From Loxodes magnus (Eukaryota > Ciliophora > Karyorelictea > Loxodida > Loxodidae): 64,000 nucleotides of DNA. The first letter of the stretch is position 1. Every line of letters begins with the position of its first letter. The position numbers and the translations under genes are program-made. Shown piece by piece: positions 10,588-23,320 of this stretch. The DNA lies in NCBI GenBank assembly GCA_946699065.1, contig CAMPDV010000389.1, positions 186,001 through 250,000 on the forward strand, read 5' to 3'. The notes under the pieces were generated by a model that had not been told where the DNA came from, ran no database searches, and saw only the letters and a program-made list of their open reading frames with translations.

Positions 10588-13500
10588 ATGTAGCAAGCTT
10601 AAATATTTCACAGCCAAGGCCAAAAATTGAGAAATGAAGGAAAGTGAGCTGAAGCTATAGAGTGGTTTAATAAAGCAATCGAGATAGACTCTAACTATTA
10701 TGAGGCATATAATAGTAAAGGAGAAGCGTTACTTAGTTAGAATAAATCTGAAGAGGCTATTTAAAACTTCAGTAGAGCTTTAGAAATTGATCCTTAATAT
10801 ATTGCAGCTTATATTAATCTGGCAATAGCTTTGATTTAACTAGTCAAATATGAGGAAGCTATCGAGACTTTAGATGATGGTATAACAATAAATCCTAAAG
10901 GATATCCTCTATATTTCATGAAAGGAATGTTATTATAATTTCATAATAGATATAAAGAAGCTATTGAAAGCTTAGACTAAGCTATCAGTATAAATCCTAA
11001 TTTTGCTACTTGCTGGATGAATAAAAGTTTTATTAATTTAATTTATTTAAAAGATGAAGATGAAGGAGCTAAAGATTTAGAAATAGCTTGCAAACTTGAT
11101 CCTAAATAACTTGAAGCTTTTAATAATTTATTCAATCAACTAAGAGATTAAGAAAATTAAAAAATGTGTTCTTTAAATTTAAATTTTTAAATTAATTTAG
11201 ACTTAACTAATTTTAATGAACATAATGAAAAAGGAATCTTTCTTACTAAGCTAGAAAAATATGAAGAGGCTCTAGAGAATTTCGATATAGCTATTGGAAC
11301 TAATCCTTAAGATAAAACGTTTCGCTGTAATAAATGTGAAGCACTTATTTAGCTCTAAAGATGGAGTGAAGTGTTTGAGAATTTAAATTATGTTATTAAC
11401 TAAGATCCTTAGTTTGTAAAAGCTTATATGATAAAAGGTTAAGTTTTGATGAAAATGAGGAATTAAAATGAAGCACTAGAGTAGTTTGAAAAAGTGATCA
11501 GCATCAATCCATAATTTGCTGAGGCTTATGTATAGAAAGGAGAAATATTGATATAATAAGGTTAATAAGAAAAGGCCATTGAAAGCCTGGATTAAGCTAT
11601 AAGTATCGATCCCAAAAATCATAAAGTTTATCGTTAAAAAGGAATTGCCCTATAAAATCTTAAGTATCACAAAGAAGCTATTGAGTATTTCAATAAAGCC
11701 ATAGAATTAAATCCAGATAATGAAATTTCTTACTGGTACAAAGGTTTATCTCTTTTTGAACTTGAAAACTATACTGAAGCAATCGAATGCTTTGAAAAAA
11801 GTATTGAGTAGAAGACAAAACCTATTTCTGAATATTATTAACTAGTTATAAAATAGATAAAGTTAGGAAAGCACCAAGTAATTATAGAAGCTTTTAGTAA
11901 AGTTATTGAAAAAAATCCTAAGAATTCAAACGCTTACTTATTTATAGGATTAACTCTATAAGAACAGGGAAAATGAAACGAATCTATTTAAAATTTAAAC
12001 AAAGTTATAGAATTAAATCCGTAAAATGTAAATGCCTATTTCTACAAAGGAAAGGCACTTAAAGAACTGAACTTAAACATTGAAGCAGTTGAAAACTACA
12101 GCAAAGCTATTGAAATAGATCCCAAATGTATTGATGCTTACACATTTAAAGGAATTAATTTAATGCAGTTAAAAAAATATGAAGATGCAATTGAGAACTT
12201 TAATAAAGTTATAGAAATAGATCCATAAAATGAAGATGCCTACTACTATATAGGAAAAGCCCTTAGTGAAATGAAAAGATACAATGAAGCTATTGAATAC
12301 TTTTATAAAACTATTGAATTATATCCCAAGCATATTAATGCTTACTATCTTAAAGGAACTACTTTGATACAGTTATAAAAATATGAAGATGCAATTGAGA
12401 ACTTTAAAAAAATTATAGAAATAGATCCGTAAAATGCAAATGTCTACTACTAGATAGGAAAAGCCCTTAGTGAATTGGAAAGATACACTGAAGCTATTGA
12501 ATACTTTTATAAAACTATAGAAATAGAACCTAAATATACTGATGCTTATTTTTAGCAAGGAATTATTTTAATACAGTTATAAAAATACTAGGAAGCAGCT
12601 GAAAGTTTTGATAAAATAATAGAATTGGATTCTTAATTATGATATGCTTATTACTATAAGGGAATTGTTTAATCCTGTCAAGAAAGGAATGAAGAGGCAC
12701 TTGATAACTTCAACAAAGCTATATAGCTTGAACCTTAAATCTCTGTTGCCTATTTCAGGAAAGGAATTATGTTGATTAATTTAAAGAAGTTTGAAGAAGC
12801 AATCTAAGCCTTAAACATTGCTATTTAAATAAACCCTCAAGGTATTGATGCTTTTAACCTAAAAGCATCTGCACTTAATGAGCTAGAAAGATATAAAGAA
12901 GCTATTGAGTGTAGCGATCAAGCTATACTATTAAATCCTAATTTTGCTAATCCATATAAGCACAAAGGTTATGCACTCCATAAGCTAGAAAAAAATACTG
13001 AAGCGATCAAATTTCTTGATAAAGCAGTTAAGTTAAATCCTGCATACGCTTAAGCCCTTCAGTGTAAAGGTTAGATACTTTAAGACTAATGGTAGGATTA
13101 TGAAGCATTTGAGTGCTTTAATAAAGCTGTAAAACTAGATCCAAAAATGGTGATTACTTAAAAAGAGTTTTCAATCCAAGATATATGGGAATTCTTAAAG
13201 ACTAAGGGTGCAGGTTATGATAACAGATCATAGGTACGAATATGGAAATATAGAGATTTAATTCCAAATGAGCAGTTCTTGAATAATCTAACAGTCTTAG
13301 GTGAAGGTGGATTTGGCAAAGTCTATCTAATTAACCTAGAAGAAAATGACTATGCTCTCAAGATAATGACCTAAAAAGGAGATTCTAAGAACATGATAAA
13401 TGACTTTTATCTCGAATGCAAAGCTTTATTATCAATAAACCATTAAAGAGTATTAAAACTGGTAGGAGTAGCAATTGATGACAGTGTAAAAGATTAATAC

Positions 13501-14274
13501 TCGTTTTGCCTCTTAACTGATTTCATGCCTAAAGGGAATTTATACAAAATAATTTAATCTGATTAGTTATTTGAGGAGTTCTAAAGGGGAACTTAATTGA
13601 GATTTTACAAAAAGCTTACTCTATTAAGCTAAATTGCTTAAGGCCTGTAGGCTATCCATTTTAGAAATTTGATCCATAGAGACATAAAGGCACTTAATAT
13701 TCTGCTAGATGAAAATGACTCTCCTAAAATAGCTGATTTAGGACTAATAAATGAAGCAAATGTAACTACGATTATTGATTTAAAAGGATCAACACAATGA
13801 ATGGCACCTGAACTTTTCATATTCAAAGTAAGCTAAAAGAGTGATATTTGGTCTTTGGCTTGCTTAGCTATTGAGATTTTTAACGAAAGCTTACCTTTCC
13901 CAAATATAATATCGAGTTACGATGTCTATACTGCAATATACAATTAAAAGCAAATTCCTTAATTTTCAAATGAAATAACCTAAAGTCCAGAATTAACTGA
14001 ATTACTAAAGTAATGCTTCAGCTTTGATCCGGACAGAAGACCAGATATCAAGACCTTTAAGAGATAGTTAGACTAAATAAAATTGACTTGTAAGCCAAAA
14101 GGTAACAAGATGATGGGATCTTAATAAGCATAGCAAAATTTTACATCATAATAGTAAATAAAACCTCAGCAAGTATAATAATAAAGCTTTGAGTAGTAAG
14201 GAGAAACTTAATTACTATTCTAGAAGATGGATAACTAATCTCAAGATAAGGGAAAAGAAGAGAATAAGTCATGA
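10588..14274 (+). CDS. TPR-repeat TKL-like protein kinase, 1228 aa
   Basis: ATG 10588 to TGA 14272-14274 is exactly 1,229 codons. Residues 1 to ~860 are about 25 TPR units (G-K-W-A-E-A-I-E-W-F at the first). The kinase domain spans about residues 885-1165: glycine loop G-E-G-G-F-G, A-L-K lysine, H-R-D-I-K-A-L-N catalytic loop, A-D-L-G (DLG in place of DFG, common in TKL kinases), Q-W-M-A-P-E, S-D-I-W-S-L-A and a final D-R-R-P-D. The tail is Q-rich. All expected catalytic residues are present, so it should be an active Ser/Thr or dual-specificity kinase with a peptide-binding TPR solenoid. TGA encodes W at 10648 in TPR 1, 11975, 12638 and 13798-13800 (the W of W-M-A-P-E). Its sister on the opposite strand at 5.3-8.0 kb is broken. 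Confidence 0.92.
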
Positions 14275-14299
14275 CGATAACTTTTAAACTTAAATTAAT

Positions 14300-14760
14300 A
14301 AATCAAAGTTTTTAATCTATGAGTTCTCTATTACCAATCTCTATATCAGATTGATAGTTTTGTATATTTTGCCATCTCTGGATATAGTCATTACGATAAA
14401 AGCTTCTCAAAGAGTATCTTAACTTTATCCTCAGTTCTATTTCCTTTTACTTGCAAGTAATCAAACAAAAACTTATTTGGAATATACTTTTTATAGTCCT
14501 AAGCATGAGTTTACCATTTTATGTCTTTACTTGTCATTTTAAGTGAATTCCGTATATCATCAAGCGAAGCTCATGGTAGTATACTCTCTTCTATATCAAG
14601 ACTGGGTTGTCTTTCTAACGCAAGGTATACAAAAAGCTTAGGTATCAATTTCAAATTCTTCCTTTCAACTCCCTTAAGATGCAACTTGTAAAAGCTAAAG
14701 CATAGTTCTGTCTAATTGCTATTGTGATATCATAAGAATCAACTGAGACTTAGATCTATC
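14300..14760 (-). pseudogene. fragment of an unrecognised protein-coding gene
   Basis: On the minus strand about 130 codons between 14700 and 14310 are convincingly protein-like (for example N-L-K-L-I-P-K-L-F-V-Y-L-A-L-E, and W-Y-R-D-W near the end), with TGA as W. Upstream of 14700 the frame shifts, and downstream it runs into the end of the TPR-kinase gene without a clear stop. I cannot assign a family. Most likely a remnant. Confidence 0.35.
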
Positions 14761-15016
14761 CTTAGTGTGCTGCCTTTACTAAAGTAGAGTATGGAGTAAT
14801 TGAAGGTGGAATCTTGGAGCTTTTTAAAAGACTTAGTAGGTAAAGAAAAGAGTCAACCGGCTTGATCAGGTTACTGCAATCTTTGCTTAGCTACTCTATC
14901 CCATTAGGATCTTTAAGACCCCTTAAGTACATCAAGGTAATCATTTTAAAGTGGCAAAGACAGTTGATCAAGGCTAGTTTGGCTAGTCACTTAGATTAAG
15001 GCTAGAAATTTATACT

Positions 15017-15541
15017 ATGAACAACTGAATTAGCTACACTTGTGATGACTATAAAGCAAATCATAAGTTTAGATAGTCTGCATAGTTTGAAGAAGCTATA
15101 ATTTGAACAATGGATATGCTCTATTAAGGAGAATCTAAGGAGACAAATAGACTCAATAATAAAAGGTTTTATCGAAGAAGGTTCGATCAAGAGGAAATAA
15201 GAATTTATATAAGGCATTCTTACCCAGTAGGAAAGGATTATAGAACTGATTCCAGTAAGCATAACTAACTATATAGGGAATTAACAAAAGTAAAAGAGCG
15301 AAATATTTCCTAAGAAAGACTAATATAACTCCGAATCAGCATAGAAGCAAACTTAAGAGGAACCAAAAAAAGATTAACTGATAGCATAAGCATGTGAAGG
15401 AGAAAAAAGAAGAGCAAGGGAATAAATAAAGATACGATTAATACTATTATAAAAAGACTTTATGATGGTAATAAATTCTAACTGATCTACTTAAGAAAAT
15501 ATGGAAGAAAAACTCAACTTATAGGAAGAAGAACTGAATGA
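15017..15541 (+). CDS. hypothetical basic ORF, 174 aa (tentative)
   Basis: ATG 15017 to TGA 15539-15541, with TAA/TAG as Q and TGA as W near residues 4, 30 and 126. Strongly basic and R/K-rich, without recognisable domains. It could be a chance ORF in purine-rich sequence. Confidence 0.2.
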
Positions 15542-15599
15542 GATAAAACAAAAAGGAAACATTTTATATTATTAAAGTTAAAACAGCAACTTGTGGTTA

Positions 15600-17100
15600 A
15601 CTTAATAACTGTAGAACCATACTTACCTGTGGCTATATAATTGAACTACTAAATTGAGATTCAACTTAACAGCTATGCTAAAAGACTCTTGTGCTTCTTA
15701 AATCTTACCTTAACTTTTAAGAGCAAGGTCTTTATTATAACATGCGTCTGTTTAACTAGGACGGAGTTAAATGGCTACATTATAGTTCTCAATAGCTTCT
15801 GCATATTTTTCTTTCTATTGTAGGAAAAACTCTTATGCTTATATGGATTTGAAAGATTAGGATTACGTTGATTCTCTGTATTTAAGCATTTAATAGCTTC
15901 TGAATACCTTCCTACGCTAAAATGATAAGACAGTGGTTCAATATCTCCGATATTCGCGCTTGAAAATCTACTTGATACTATGAATTGAAAAGACAATAAA
16001 AAATACATAGTAAACAAGCTGTAGGATTTAGCTTGATAGCTTCTCTAAAGTATTTAACGACTTTGGACTTTGTTCAACGAGTTTTTTCATAACTGAATTT
16101 ATTATAAGCATAGACATTTTTTGTCTTATTTACCAAGTTATAGCTTTTATACTCCTTACTTGAACTCGTTGAAAATATGGTTTTCACATATTAGTATTTT
16201 TACTGCTTATGAACTAAAGATGAAGCAAGAGCTTTGATTTGTCAACTCTTACTATTCTAATTCATAAAGATAGTCTTTGCTTAGCTAGGCTTTTATACTA
16301 ATAGAATGGTTGGTACTATTCTAATAATGCCTATTATGGTACCAATATCCTTCCTTTAGATCATAGAGTATGTAAAATTTGAATAGATGTTTCTTAGTAT
16401 TTTAAGTTGTGCTTTCTTAAGTCTAGCATATCATAAGTTGGGTATATACCCTAATTAAAGGATTTTAGATTCTTAAGCTCTTGTAGTACTGTAAATGCTG
16501 GTAATCAGCTTAGAAATGCTTTTGTATTGCTTATATTATTTTATCCCCTATTAAAGCATTCATTACCTTCTCTCTCTTTTGCTAGACTTCTAAATATCCT
16601 ACCTTTGTATGCTAAATGCGATTCGTTACCTCCTTAATAGTATAAAGTGCTACCTTTATTGAAATGACTTCATTTTATTCAGATTCATAGTAGTATTTCC
16701 ATCATAGTATTATAATGCTTCTTATTGTCTTTCAATCAGTGACATATGAATCAAATTTAATGGCCATGTAGTAGGTTAATTTGCTTCTGATGATTGGCGA
16801 ATTGTAAATTGTTCCTGCTTTATCTAAATACAGAGTGAATAGATAGAATTAAGCTAAATAATTTTGCTGCTTTTATGTTTCTCAAGCCTATTTCAAATCT
16901 TTGTTATATAGCACTAAGCTTTTGCACTTTTCGCATCCAATTTAAGAGCTTTCTCGATTGCCCTTCAACCTTTTGATTTACTTAAATGAAGCTACTTTTA
17001 TATAAAAAGTGTTTACTGAGTGGATCTCTTTAAAAGTCTGACTCTATGAATCCTAGTACCTTTTAGCCTTTCAAAACTAATCGAAGACTATAATTGGTTA
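15600..17100 (-). pseudogene. decayed TPR-gene copy
   Basis: Minus-strand TPR units are recognisable at 15840-15940 (V-G-R-Y-S-E-A-I-K-C-L, N-P-N-L-S-N-P-Y-K-H-K), closely matching units 6-7 of the gene at 3617-4453. Further units near 16640-16700 read H-F-N-K-G-S-T-L-Y-Y-Q. Indels interrupt the frame throughout and no kinase follows. Confidence 0.6.
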
Positions 17101-19080
17101 GGTAGCTTGTAGAGTATAGCCTGATATAAGCACATTTCCATTTTTGGTTCTCCAACCTTCTTAGACTGTACACTATTTGGAATTCGAATTATTTTGCCTT
17201 AGCTGTAAAATGAGTTAGCTATCTTTTCTTTAATGGCAAATCAAAAAGAGTTACTCGCTTATTAATTAAAACCATTCCACTGTTCTAGTCTATCTGAGTA
17301 GCTAAATCATCAAACTCTATTGTTTTCTTTCCTTCTTGGGTTTACTAATATCTGTATTGAGATAAGCATTCGTATCCTTTAGGAAGTATCATCCCTTATA
17401 TCTACTTTGCTTATTCAAGTCTCAGTATTTTTGGCATTGGATCTCGATAAGACATCATTAGCCATGATTTCAGACAACTAATTGAAAGTTTCTAGCCTTT
17501 AGGTCTATGAATCCTTATTGTGGTATATGACTAAGGATTTATCTAGGTCTGAACCCTAAAGCCTTGATATCTGGTGATTAGTAACTTTAGCTGTACTGAA
17601 ATATCTAGCAATGGTATGGAAATGAATGTTAGGTATAGCTTAACAGTCGATGTACTTAGTAAAGGAGGTAATTAATATGGTGATTTAGTTGATGGCTATA
17701 AGTATAATGGTACTTGAGCGAAAAAGGGGATTATAAGTTAAACTAACCGTTTGAATAGTTAGATCAGATAGTATGGTAGTGTATGTCTTGATTAGAAGAT
17801 ACTGATTTAAAATAGTTAGCCTTAGTTATACTACTCTGGCTAAATTTCATCACACGGAGAAGATCTTTTGCCTTCTGCTCTCATTCTTAATATAATTAGG
17901 CCTTCTTCCTTACAATCTCATCAATAAATGAAGCACTTAAAGTCTAATTAATGTAGCATGCTTGTGTATAAAGACTGCTAGTTAATCTTACACCATTATA
18001 GTACTTGCATCTAAGATTGGCATACTTAAGCTTATTAAGGATGTGCTATTATTCTTAGCTCTAATCAGTTAAGAAGTTCTATAGAGTTACTTTAATAAGT
18101 CTTTTAGCTAGAGACTTACTCATAAAGACTACATATCCCTTTATTACCCAATTACCTATTAAACCTGAAGAAGACATTTAATCTAACTACACTCAATCGA
18201 CTATAATTATACACACCTAATTACTATCTACAGAACCTACTCTTCTTCTAGTATACTGTACTATACTTTGAACTCTCTTCTTTACCTTTATATAGTTCCA
18301 GCATTGCTCCCTGTCATTCCGTGAGCAATAAATTAGCAAATCTCTTTGAGATCGACTTTAGATTACTCGTCTCATGTTCAATGATTCTACTTTAGTTTAT
18401 TTGATTGCATAGACTCCATTTAGCATTAGTAACGTAAAGGCTAATAAGCTTCTGCTAGAAATTAAATTAAACGATCATAGCAGATAAAATTCTAACTCAG
18501 CCTAGCTTTTTGGCTATAAGAAGGCATTTACTGAAACATCTAAGCAAATACCTTGATTTATACTGCTAAGAATAGCAAGCAGTATGATAAGAGACTGAAG
18601 CTACTAATAAACTGAGACTTAACTTACATCAGAAACTCACTACGCCAGTTATAGCACCGCTTGTATCTCCGTGAAACTAAAGATGGATTTGATAAAGATG
18701 GTAAATGATATGCAGATAGTATTAGGGGTTTTGAAAGTCATACAGTCTTAAAAGGAAAGGCCGTGAAGAATTAGCTCTATATGACTAAATTATATAAGCA
18801 AGAACTTAGCCAAATCCCTAAAATTTACAATCTGATTGACTTGCTTTAATCATATGGGCACAAGAAGCAACTTAAGTCTTTAAAGAACAGTATTATGCAT
18901 TAAAAGATTCAAACACCTTGAATAGAACACAGGGAGTGTTATAGCAAGAGAGAAGTAGTTAATGGATAATTACACAAGTGGTTGAATAACAGGCTATTAG
19001 TGAGTAAGTTTAATTAGAGTGGGTTCCCGCTTGGTAACGTTAATAATATGGCAGCCATCAGTACATAATTTCAAAGGTCT
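17101..19080. other. no gene I can support
   Basis: Scattered open stretches (minus strand 17160-17560; plus strand 18830-19000) look protein-like in parts but switch frame and match nothing I recognise. The 18830-19000 stretch may be the N-terminal part of the membrane protein that follows. Confidence 0.3.
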
Positions 19081-19107
19081 ATAGAAATAGCATTAATAAT
19101 AAAGGCT

Positions 19108-19680
19108 TTGCATCTAGATATCAGTTATCACTTCATAACTACCCTATCAATTTATAAGTACAAAAGACATCCATTGAAGTGGCTATTTTTAATTTTCGTA
19201 TTTATTCACTTAGTCATTTGCAATCTAAGACCCTCTATCTCCTTTATAATCAGATCATTACTAATTGGATATCTGTCTTTAGGATATAGTTCAATGCTTA
19301 TATCTATCTTCTTGGTTATTAATGATATCTAGTAAGAACCAATTGTCACTATAATTATTTCAGATACCTCTGTTATAACTTAGGCCTTTAGAAGAATACG
19401 ATGACATCATTTTAAAAAAAGTCAACAACAGATAGAAAATCAGTCAAGTCAAACTAGCCAAGCAAACTTAGAAAGTTACCTCTATGGTCTCTTCCGATAA
19501 ACTAAGAATGAGCTTATCTAGCTAAAGGATAAATTGATTAGTATTAAGGAAGAGAATAGGAACTAATAGAGCTTATAGTAAGTTAATCTCACATAGATAA
19601 ACTAAAGGAAACTCTTTTATATCTAAAATAGCTTTAGAGCTACCAAGGCTATAATAAAGCCATTTAAAAAAGAGGAGTGA
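19108..19680 (+). CDS. membrane/coiled-coil protein (family J, copy 2)
   Basis: Open from 19108 (TTG; no good ATG seen, so the true start is probably further upstream) to TGA 19678-19680, 191 codons in one frame. Residues 1-75 carry about two transmembrane segments after the basic K-R-H-P-L-K-W motif. Then comes N-D-I-Q-Q-E, and then a Q/K/E-rich coiled coil (E-L-I-Q-L-K-D-K-L-I-S-I-K-E-E-N) ending in K-K-E-E. TGA is W in R-R-I-R-W-H. Related broken copies lie at 9180-9920 and 22680-23320. It sits directly upstream of a TPR-kinase pseudogene. Family unknown; a membrane anchor with a cytosolic coiled coil is the visible design. Confidence 0.42.
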
Positions 19681-20165
19681 TAATAGACTAGATCTATTAT
19701 AGTCTACTAGAGTAATCATAGCTAAAGCTACTTTATATCAGAACATACTTAAGATAGTCAAAGATAAGCTTCAAAGGTGATCTTGAATGGATAAAGCACA
19801 GAAATTTTATAATGCATCACTCTTACTTTCGCTGAGACATTGATGATGCTCATTGATGGGAATACATTTTTTTATCTATGCTTAGTTTTCACGTCCTTGG
19901 ATTTACCTCTAAACAACTTAAAACTGGTTAGATTGGACTAGCTCTTAGAAGCTACACTAAGTTATCTCATGCTCTGTACTTTTCCTCTTGAAGTACCTTT
20001 ATCAATCTTGGTTAGATATCAGGAATTCTAGAAGGAGTTAGGAAAGTATAGCACTCTTAGTATCAAGGAGTAGAAAATAAAACGCTGATGAAGGAAATAA
20101 AATTAAAGGTATATGAAGTAACTCCTAGATAAAGACAGTCTTAACTATAACTGAGCATAAATAGC

Positions 20166-20240
20166 TGAAAGTCCATATTTAGAAATACTGAGAAAGAGAG
20201 ATCAAACTTTTGGCTACTGATAGGGTAAACATTTATACCT
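20166..20240 (+). promoter_or_regulatory. second copy of the conserved upstream block
   Basis: Matches 10446-10520 (atagctgaaagtccatattt, then gagaaagagag, ggctactgata), upstream of the TPR-kinase pseudogene at 20.25 kb. Confidence 0.25.
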
Positions 20241-20249
20241 TAAAGGTAC

Positions 20250-21280
20250 TTTAGTAGCTGAAAAGCTTTATTAAGTAAGAAAAGGGAACTGAAGTGATAG
20301 AGTACTTTAACTAAGCTACAGAGCTTGATTCTAGCTATGCTGATGCATATGTTAAAAAAGGAAAAGCGTTAGTAAGTTAGGACATTAGAGAAGAGGCTAA
20401 TTTGAGCTTCAACATAGCTGTAGAAATTGAGCCTTAAAGTTACTAACTAGAGGGTTTTTATGGAATGACCTAGGAAAACCTGAGTGAGCAATCGAATACT
20501 ATAGCTACTAAATTAAATATCTAAAATGGTACAGCTTTAGTAGTAAAGTAGTAGCTCTCAATTGTAAAGGTTAAATACTTCAAGATTAATGGTAGGATTA
20601 TGAAGCACTTGAATGCTTTAATAAAGCTATCTAGTTCCAAACTAGTGACTTAAGAATTTACAGTTAAACCTCGATTGGGATTCGTCTAAGAGTGCAGGCT
20701 ATGATAACAGATGTTAGAAATGAATAAAGAATAATAGAGATTTGATTCCTGCATCTTTATGAAAGACTACTTGTTTGTGGCAGAGATAGAATAGACAAAT
20801 TCTATGAAATATAAATTTAAGGACTATTATGTTCTCAAATAATGATTTTAAAAGGAATATACTACTATATTGAATGCAAAGCTTTGGCTTTACTATAAAA
20901 GAGTTTTAAGGCTGATAAGAGTGCTATCGATGATAATAAAGAAGACAAATAAAAGTTTAGTCTCTAATTATTGGGTATCCTATAAAAGTAATTTAGTCTT
21001 AATAATTATTTACACAGTACTAAAGAGGATCTCAAATCAGATTTTACTAAAAGATTAATCTTTTAGGCTAAATTGCTGAAAGGTTGTAGACTATTCATTC
21101 TTCAAATTTAGTTCCTAGAACATAAAATCTCTACTAGATGATAATGACTCTCCTAAAATAACTTGGCTAGAACTAGTTAATGAAGCTAATACGACATTTT
21201 ATTTTTAAGGATAACATAATGGCATCTGAACTTTTTGTTAGCAAAGTAAAATAAAAGAATGACATTTAGTCTTCTTAATC
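20250..21280 (+). pseudogene. TPR-kinase pseudogene, heavily deleted
   Basis: Begins with TPR-like units (near 20300-20440), then jumps to the last TPR (20570-20640, matching 13060-13130 of the intact gene) and to kinase fragments. These include the N-lobe (20700-20900), catalytic-loop remnants L-L-D-D-N-D-S-P-K-I (21130) and a trace of the M-A-S-E-L-F-V motif (21225). Several deletions and frame changes make it non-functional. It ends tail to tail with the gene at 23750-26821. Confidence 0.72.
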
Positions 21281-21835
21281 TTAAGATTTTTATTTTAATA
21301 GATAAATTAAACCTTTGAAGTGCTTATAACTTCTCTTATATAAAGATCAAAGCTTTATTTAAGTAAATTTCCCAGTTAAAGCTCTTTCTTTTTTATACTA
21401 CAAATGTTTCATATCTTTAGTCTATTAAGCATGCCTCTACTATCTTATATGAGGATAACAAAGTTCTCAATAGCCATTTCTATAACTTAGAGATAAGATA
21501 TTTCTTATTACCTTTTATAGGAGTATTTCTTATCCTTTTCACAAAGCTATTCCTGAACTATTGGTTTTAGTTATTTCATAGCTACTACCATTGCTATATT
21601 TCTATGCTTAGGTTTCTTAATCTTCATTTAAATGTTTTTGGTTTATTTAAATAACCTTCTTAATAGCAGTATCATAAATATGATACCTATTTTGTAGCTT
21701 TCTAGTATTCTTATATTATCATCTTTAAACTGATTAATTAGTGAAAGTCACTAAAGTATATTGATAGCTTCTTCATTATTTTGATAGTATAACAGATGTA
21801 TGATTAACCAACGCTTATTTAATAGCAGTTTCAAG

Positions 21836-21932
21836 GTGCTATAGATATAATAAGCCTTTAGCTTTATATAGATAATATATACGAAATAAGATACTTTCTA
21901 TCATTATATGTACATTAGATAAATAAGATTTG
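21836..21932 (+). repeat. perfect 97-bp inverted repeat, left arm
   Basis: Identical over 97 bp to the reverse complement of 23556-23652; the spacer is 1,623 bp. Sequence similarity stops sharply on the inner side and fades on the outer side. Confidence 0.95.
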
Positions 21933-22120
21933 TCTTAAGAAGCTAGTTACTGTACATTATCCTTCCTTTTTAGTAGTAGGACTTACTTACAGAGAGATAT
22001 CCAATTTAAGTCTATTTGGTTATTGTCTCTTTCTTTTTCTTCAGCTTCTTTAACTTGCTTAGTTCTTATTACTACAATTGAAATAGGCTCAATAGTGCTT
22101 ATTTCTTATATATTAATTAA

Positions 22121-22190
22121 GACCTTAATGGGAATCGAACTTTCTACCCCCTAGTTAAAAGCTTTACAATACCATATATCTTACAACCTT
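22121..22190 (-). pseudogene. degenerate tRNA-like sequence (possibly Lys-type)
   Basis: The minus strand has a convincing T-arm (GTTCGATTCCC) and a 3' acceptor side ATTAAGGTC. The anticodon loop region CTTTTAA would give anticodon TTT. The acceptor and D stems do not pair properly, so it is probably a decayed tRNA or tRNA-derived element. Its counterpart is at 8840-8896. Confidence 0.33.
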
Positions 22191-22679
22191 CTAGCTATAC
22201 TAAGCAACTTCTATTTTTACTCTCAGTTAAGATGTGAAATAGTATATATAAACAAGCCTGTTGTTGACTAATAGACAGATTACTCTTTTATGAATCTTAT
22301 AGTTTCTATGCTTTAACCTTTATATGAAATGGCTAACTGTTAGTATTAATAGAGTAAATAAGAAGATTAAATAGGAGACTGGTAGTAAATAATGCCTAAT
22401 AATAGTCAATTCTTAGATCAACACTATTAAGCTCCTTTTCTTTAGTCTTCTTAAACTTATTTTAATTAGACTTAAAAACTGCTTTCGCTATACTAGGATC
22501 ATTAAATTACTTTCCTCTCTACCAATTATTTAGGAACTTATGCTTTGCATACTATATTGAGTCACTTTTCTTATCGACTTTGCATTTGAAGATTTGCCTT
22601 AATGAATCTAACTACTTAGCTATAACTATAAGGGCTTCCATATAGCTTAAACCCTATTGCAGGTTTTTATTTCAGTGCT

Positions 22680-23320
22680 AATAAAGGGATTCTCTTATCT
22701 TATCAAGCTGCCTTCATAAGCTATGCTTATGTATCTTATTCTAGGGCTTTTACTCTATTAGCCACTTTATCTATTTAAAAGTTCAGAAGACATTCGTTGA
22801 AGTGACTGTCTTTCATCTTTAGTTCTCATACACTTGAATCTTATCACTATCTAATTTCAGATACCTATCAGAGTGTTATCTTTGGTACTAGATTCTAGTT
22901 CTTAGGTATTAGATAATAGATACATCAAAGCTTAATTGACCTTCATATTAAGCTAGTTTTCCAGTGTATCTTCTTCTCTATTTACATTACCTGGTTACAA
23001 AACAAAACTGTAACTATGGAGGTTTGAGTAACCTCTTTATAACTTGAGCTCTTAAAAGAGTGAGAATGACATAGTTTGAACAAAAGTAATCAGCAGATAG
23101 ACTTTCTACTAGCATTATAGAGTCAAACATACTTAGTAAGTTATCCCTACAGTTTTATACAATAGATTTGCAGTGAGTTTGCCTAACTAAAGGTAAATTA
23201 AGAAGCAAAGGGAGAAGATAAGAAGTAATAGAGTTTATAGTAAATTAAGCTAAGTAACCAGTAGATAAACTAAAGGATTTTTGCTTACTCAGCTAAAAGG
23301 TTAAAGCATTAACATTAATA
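22680..23320 (+). pseudogene. membrane/coiled-coil protein (family J, copy 3)
   Basis: Long open frame containing R-R-H-S-L-K-W-L (22795; W is TGA), hydrophobic segments near 22960-23000, and a Q/K-rich C-terminal coiled coil (K-K-Q-Q-S-L-Q-Q-I-K-L) that aligns with copy 2. Neither a clear ATG nor an obvious stop is visible, and it lies between the arms of the 97-bp inverted repeat. It may be a gene whose ends I cannot define, or a relic. Confidence 0.38.

Larger units (their letters stand above)
10022..14274 (+). repeat. right arm of large imperfect inverted repeat
   Basis: Partner of 5255-8305 in opposite orientation. It contains the intact TPR-kinase gene and its upstream flank. The arm is longer than its partner mainly because the left arm lost 1,184 bp, equivalent to 10362-11545. 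Confidence 0.85.

Noticed and set aside
17160..17560. Minus-strand protein-like stretch as a gene
   Set aside because: Coding-like signal occurs in two frames with no start or stop I can defend.
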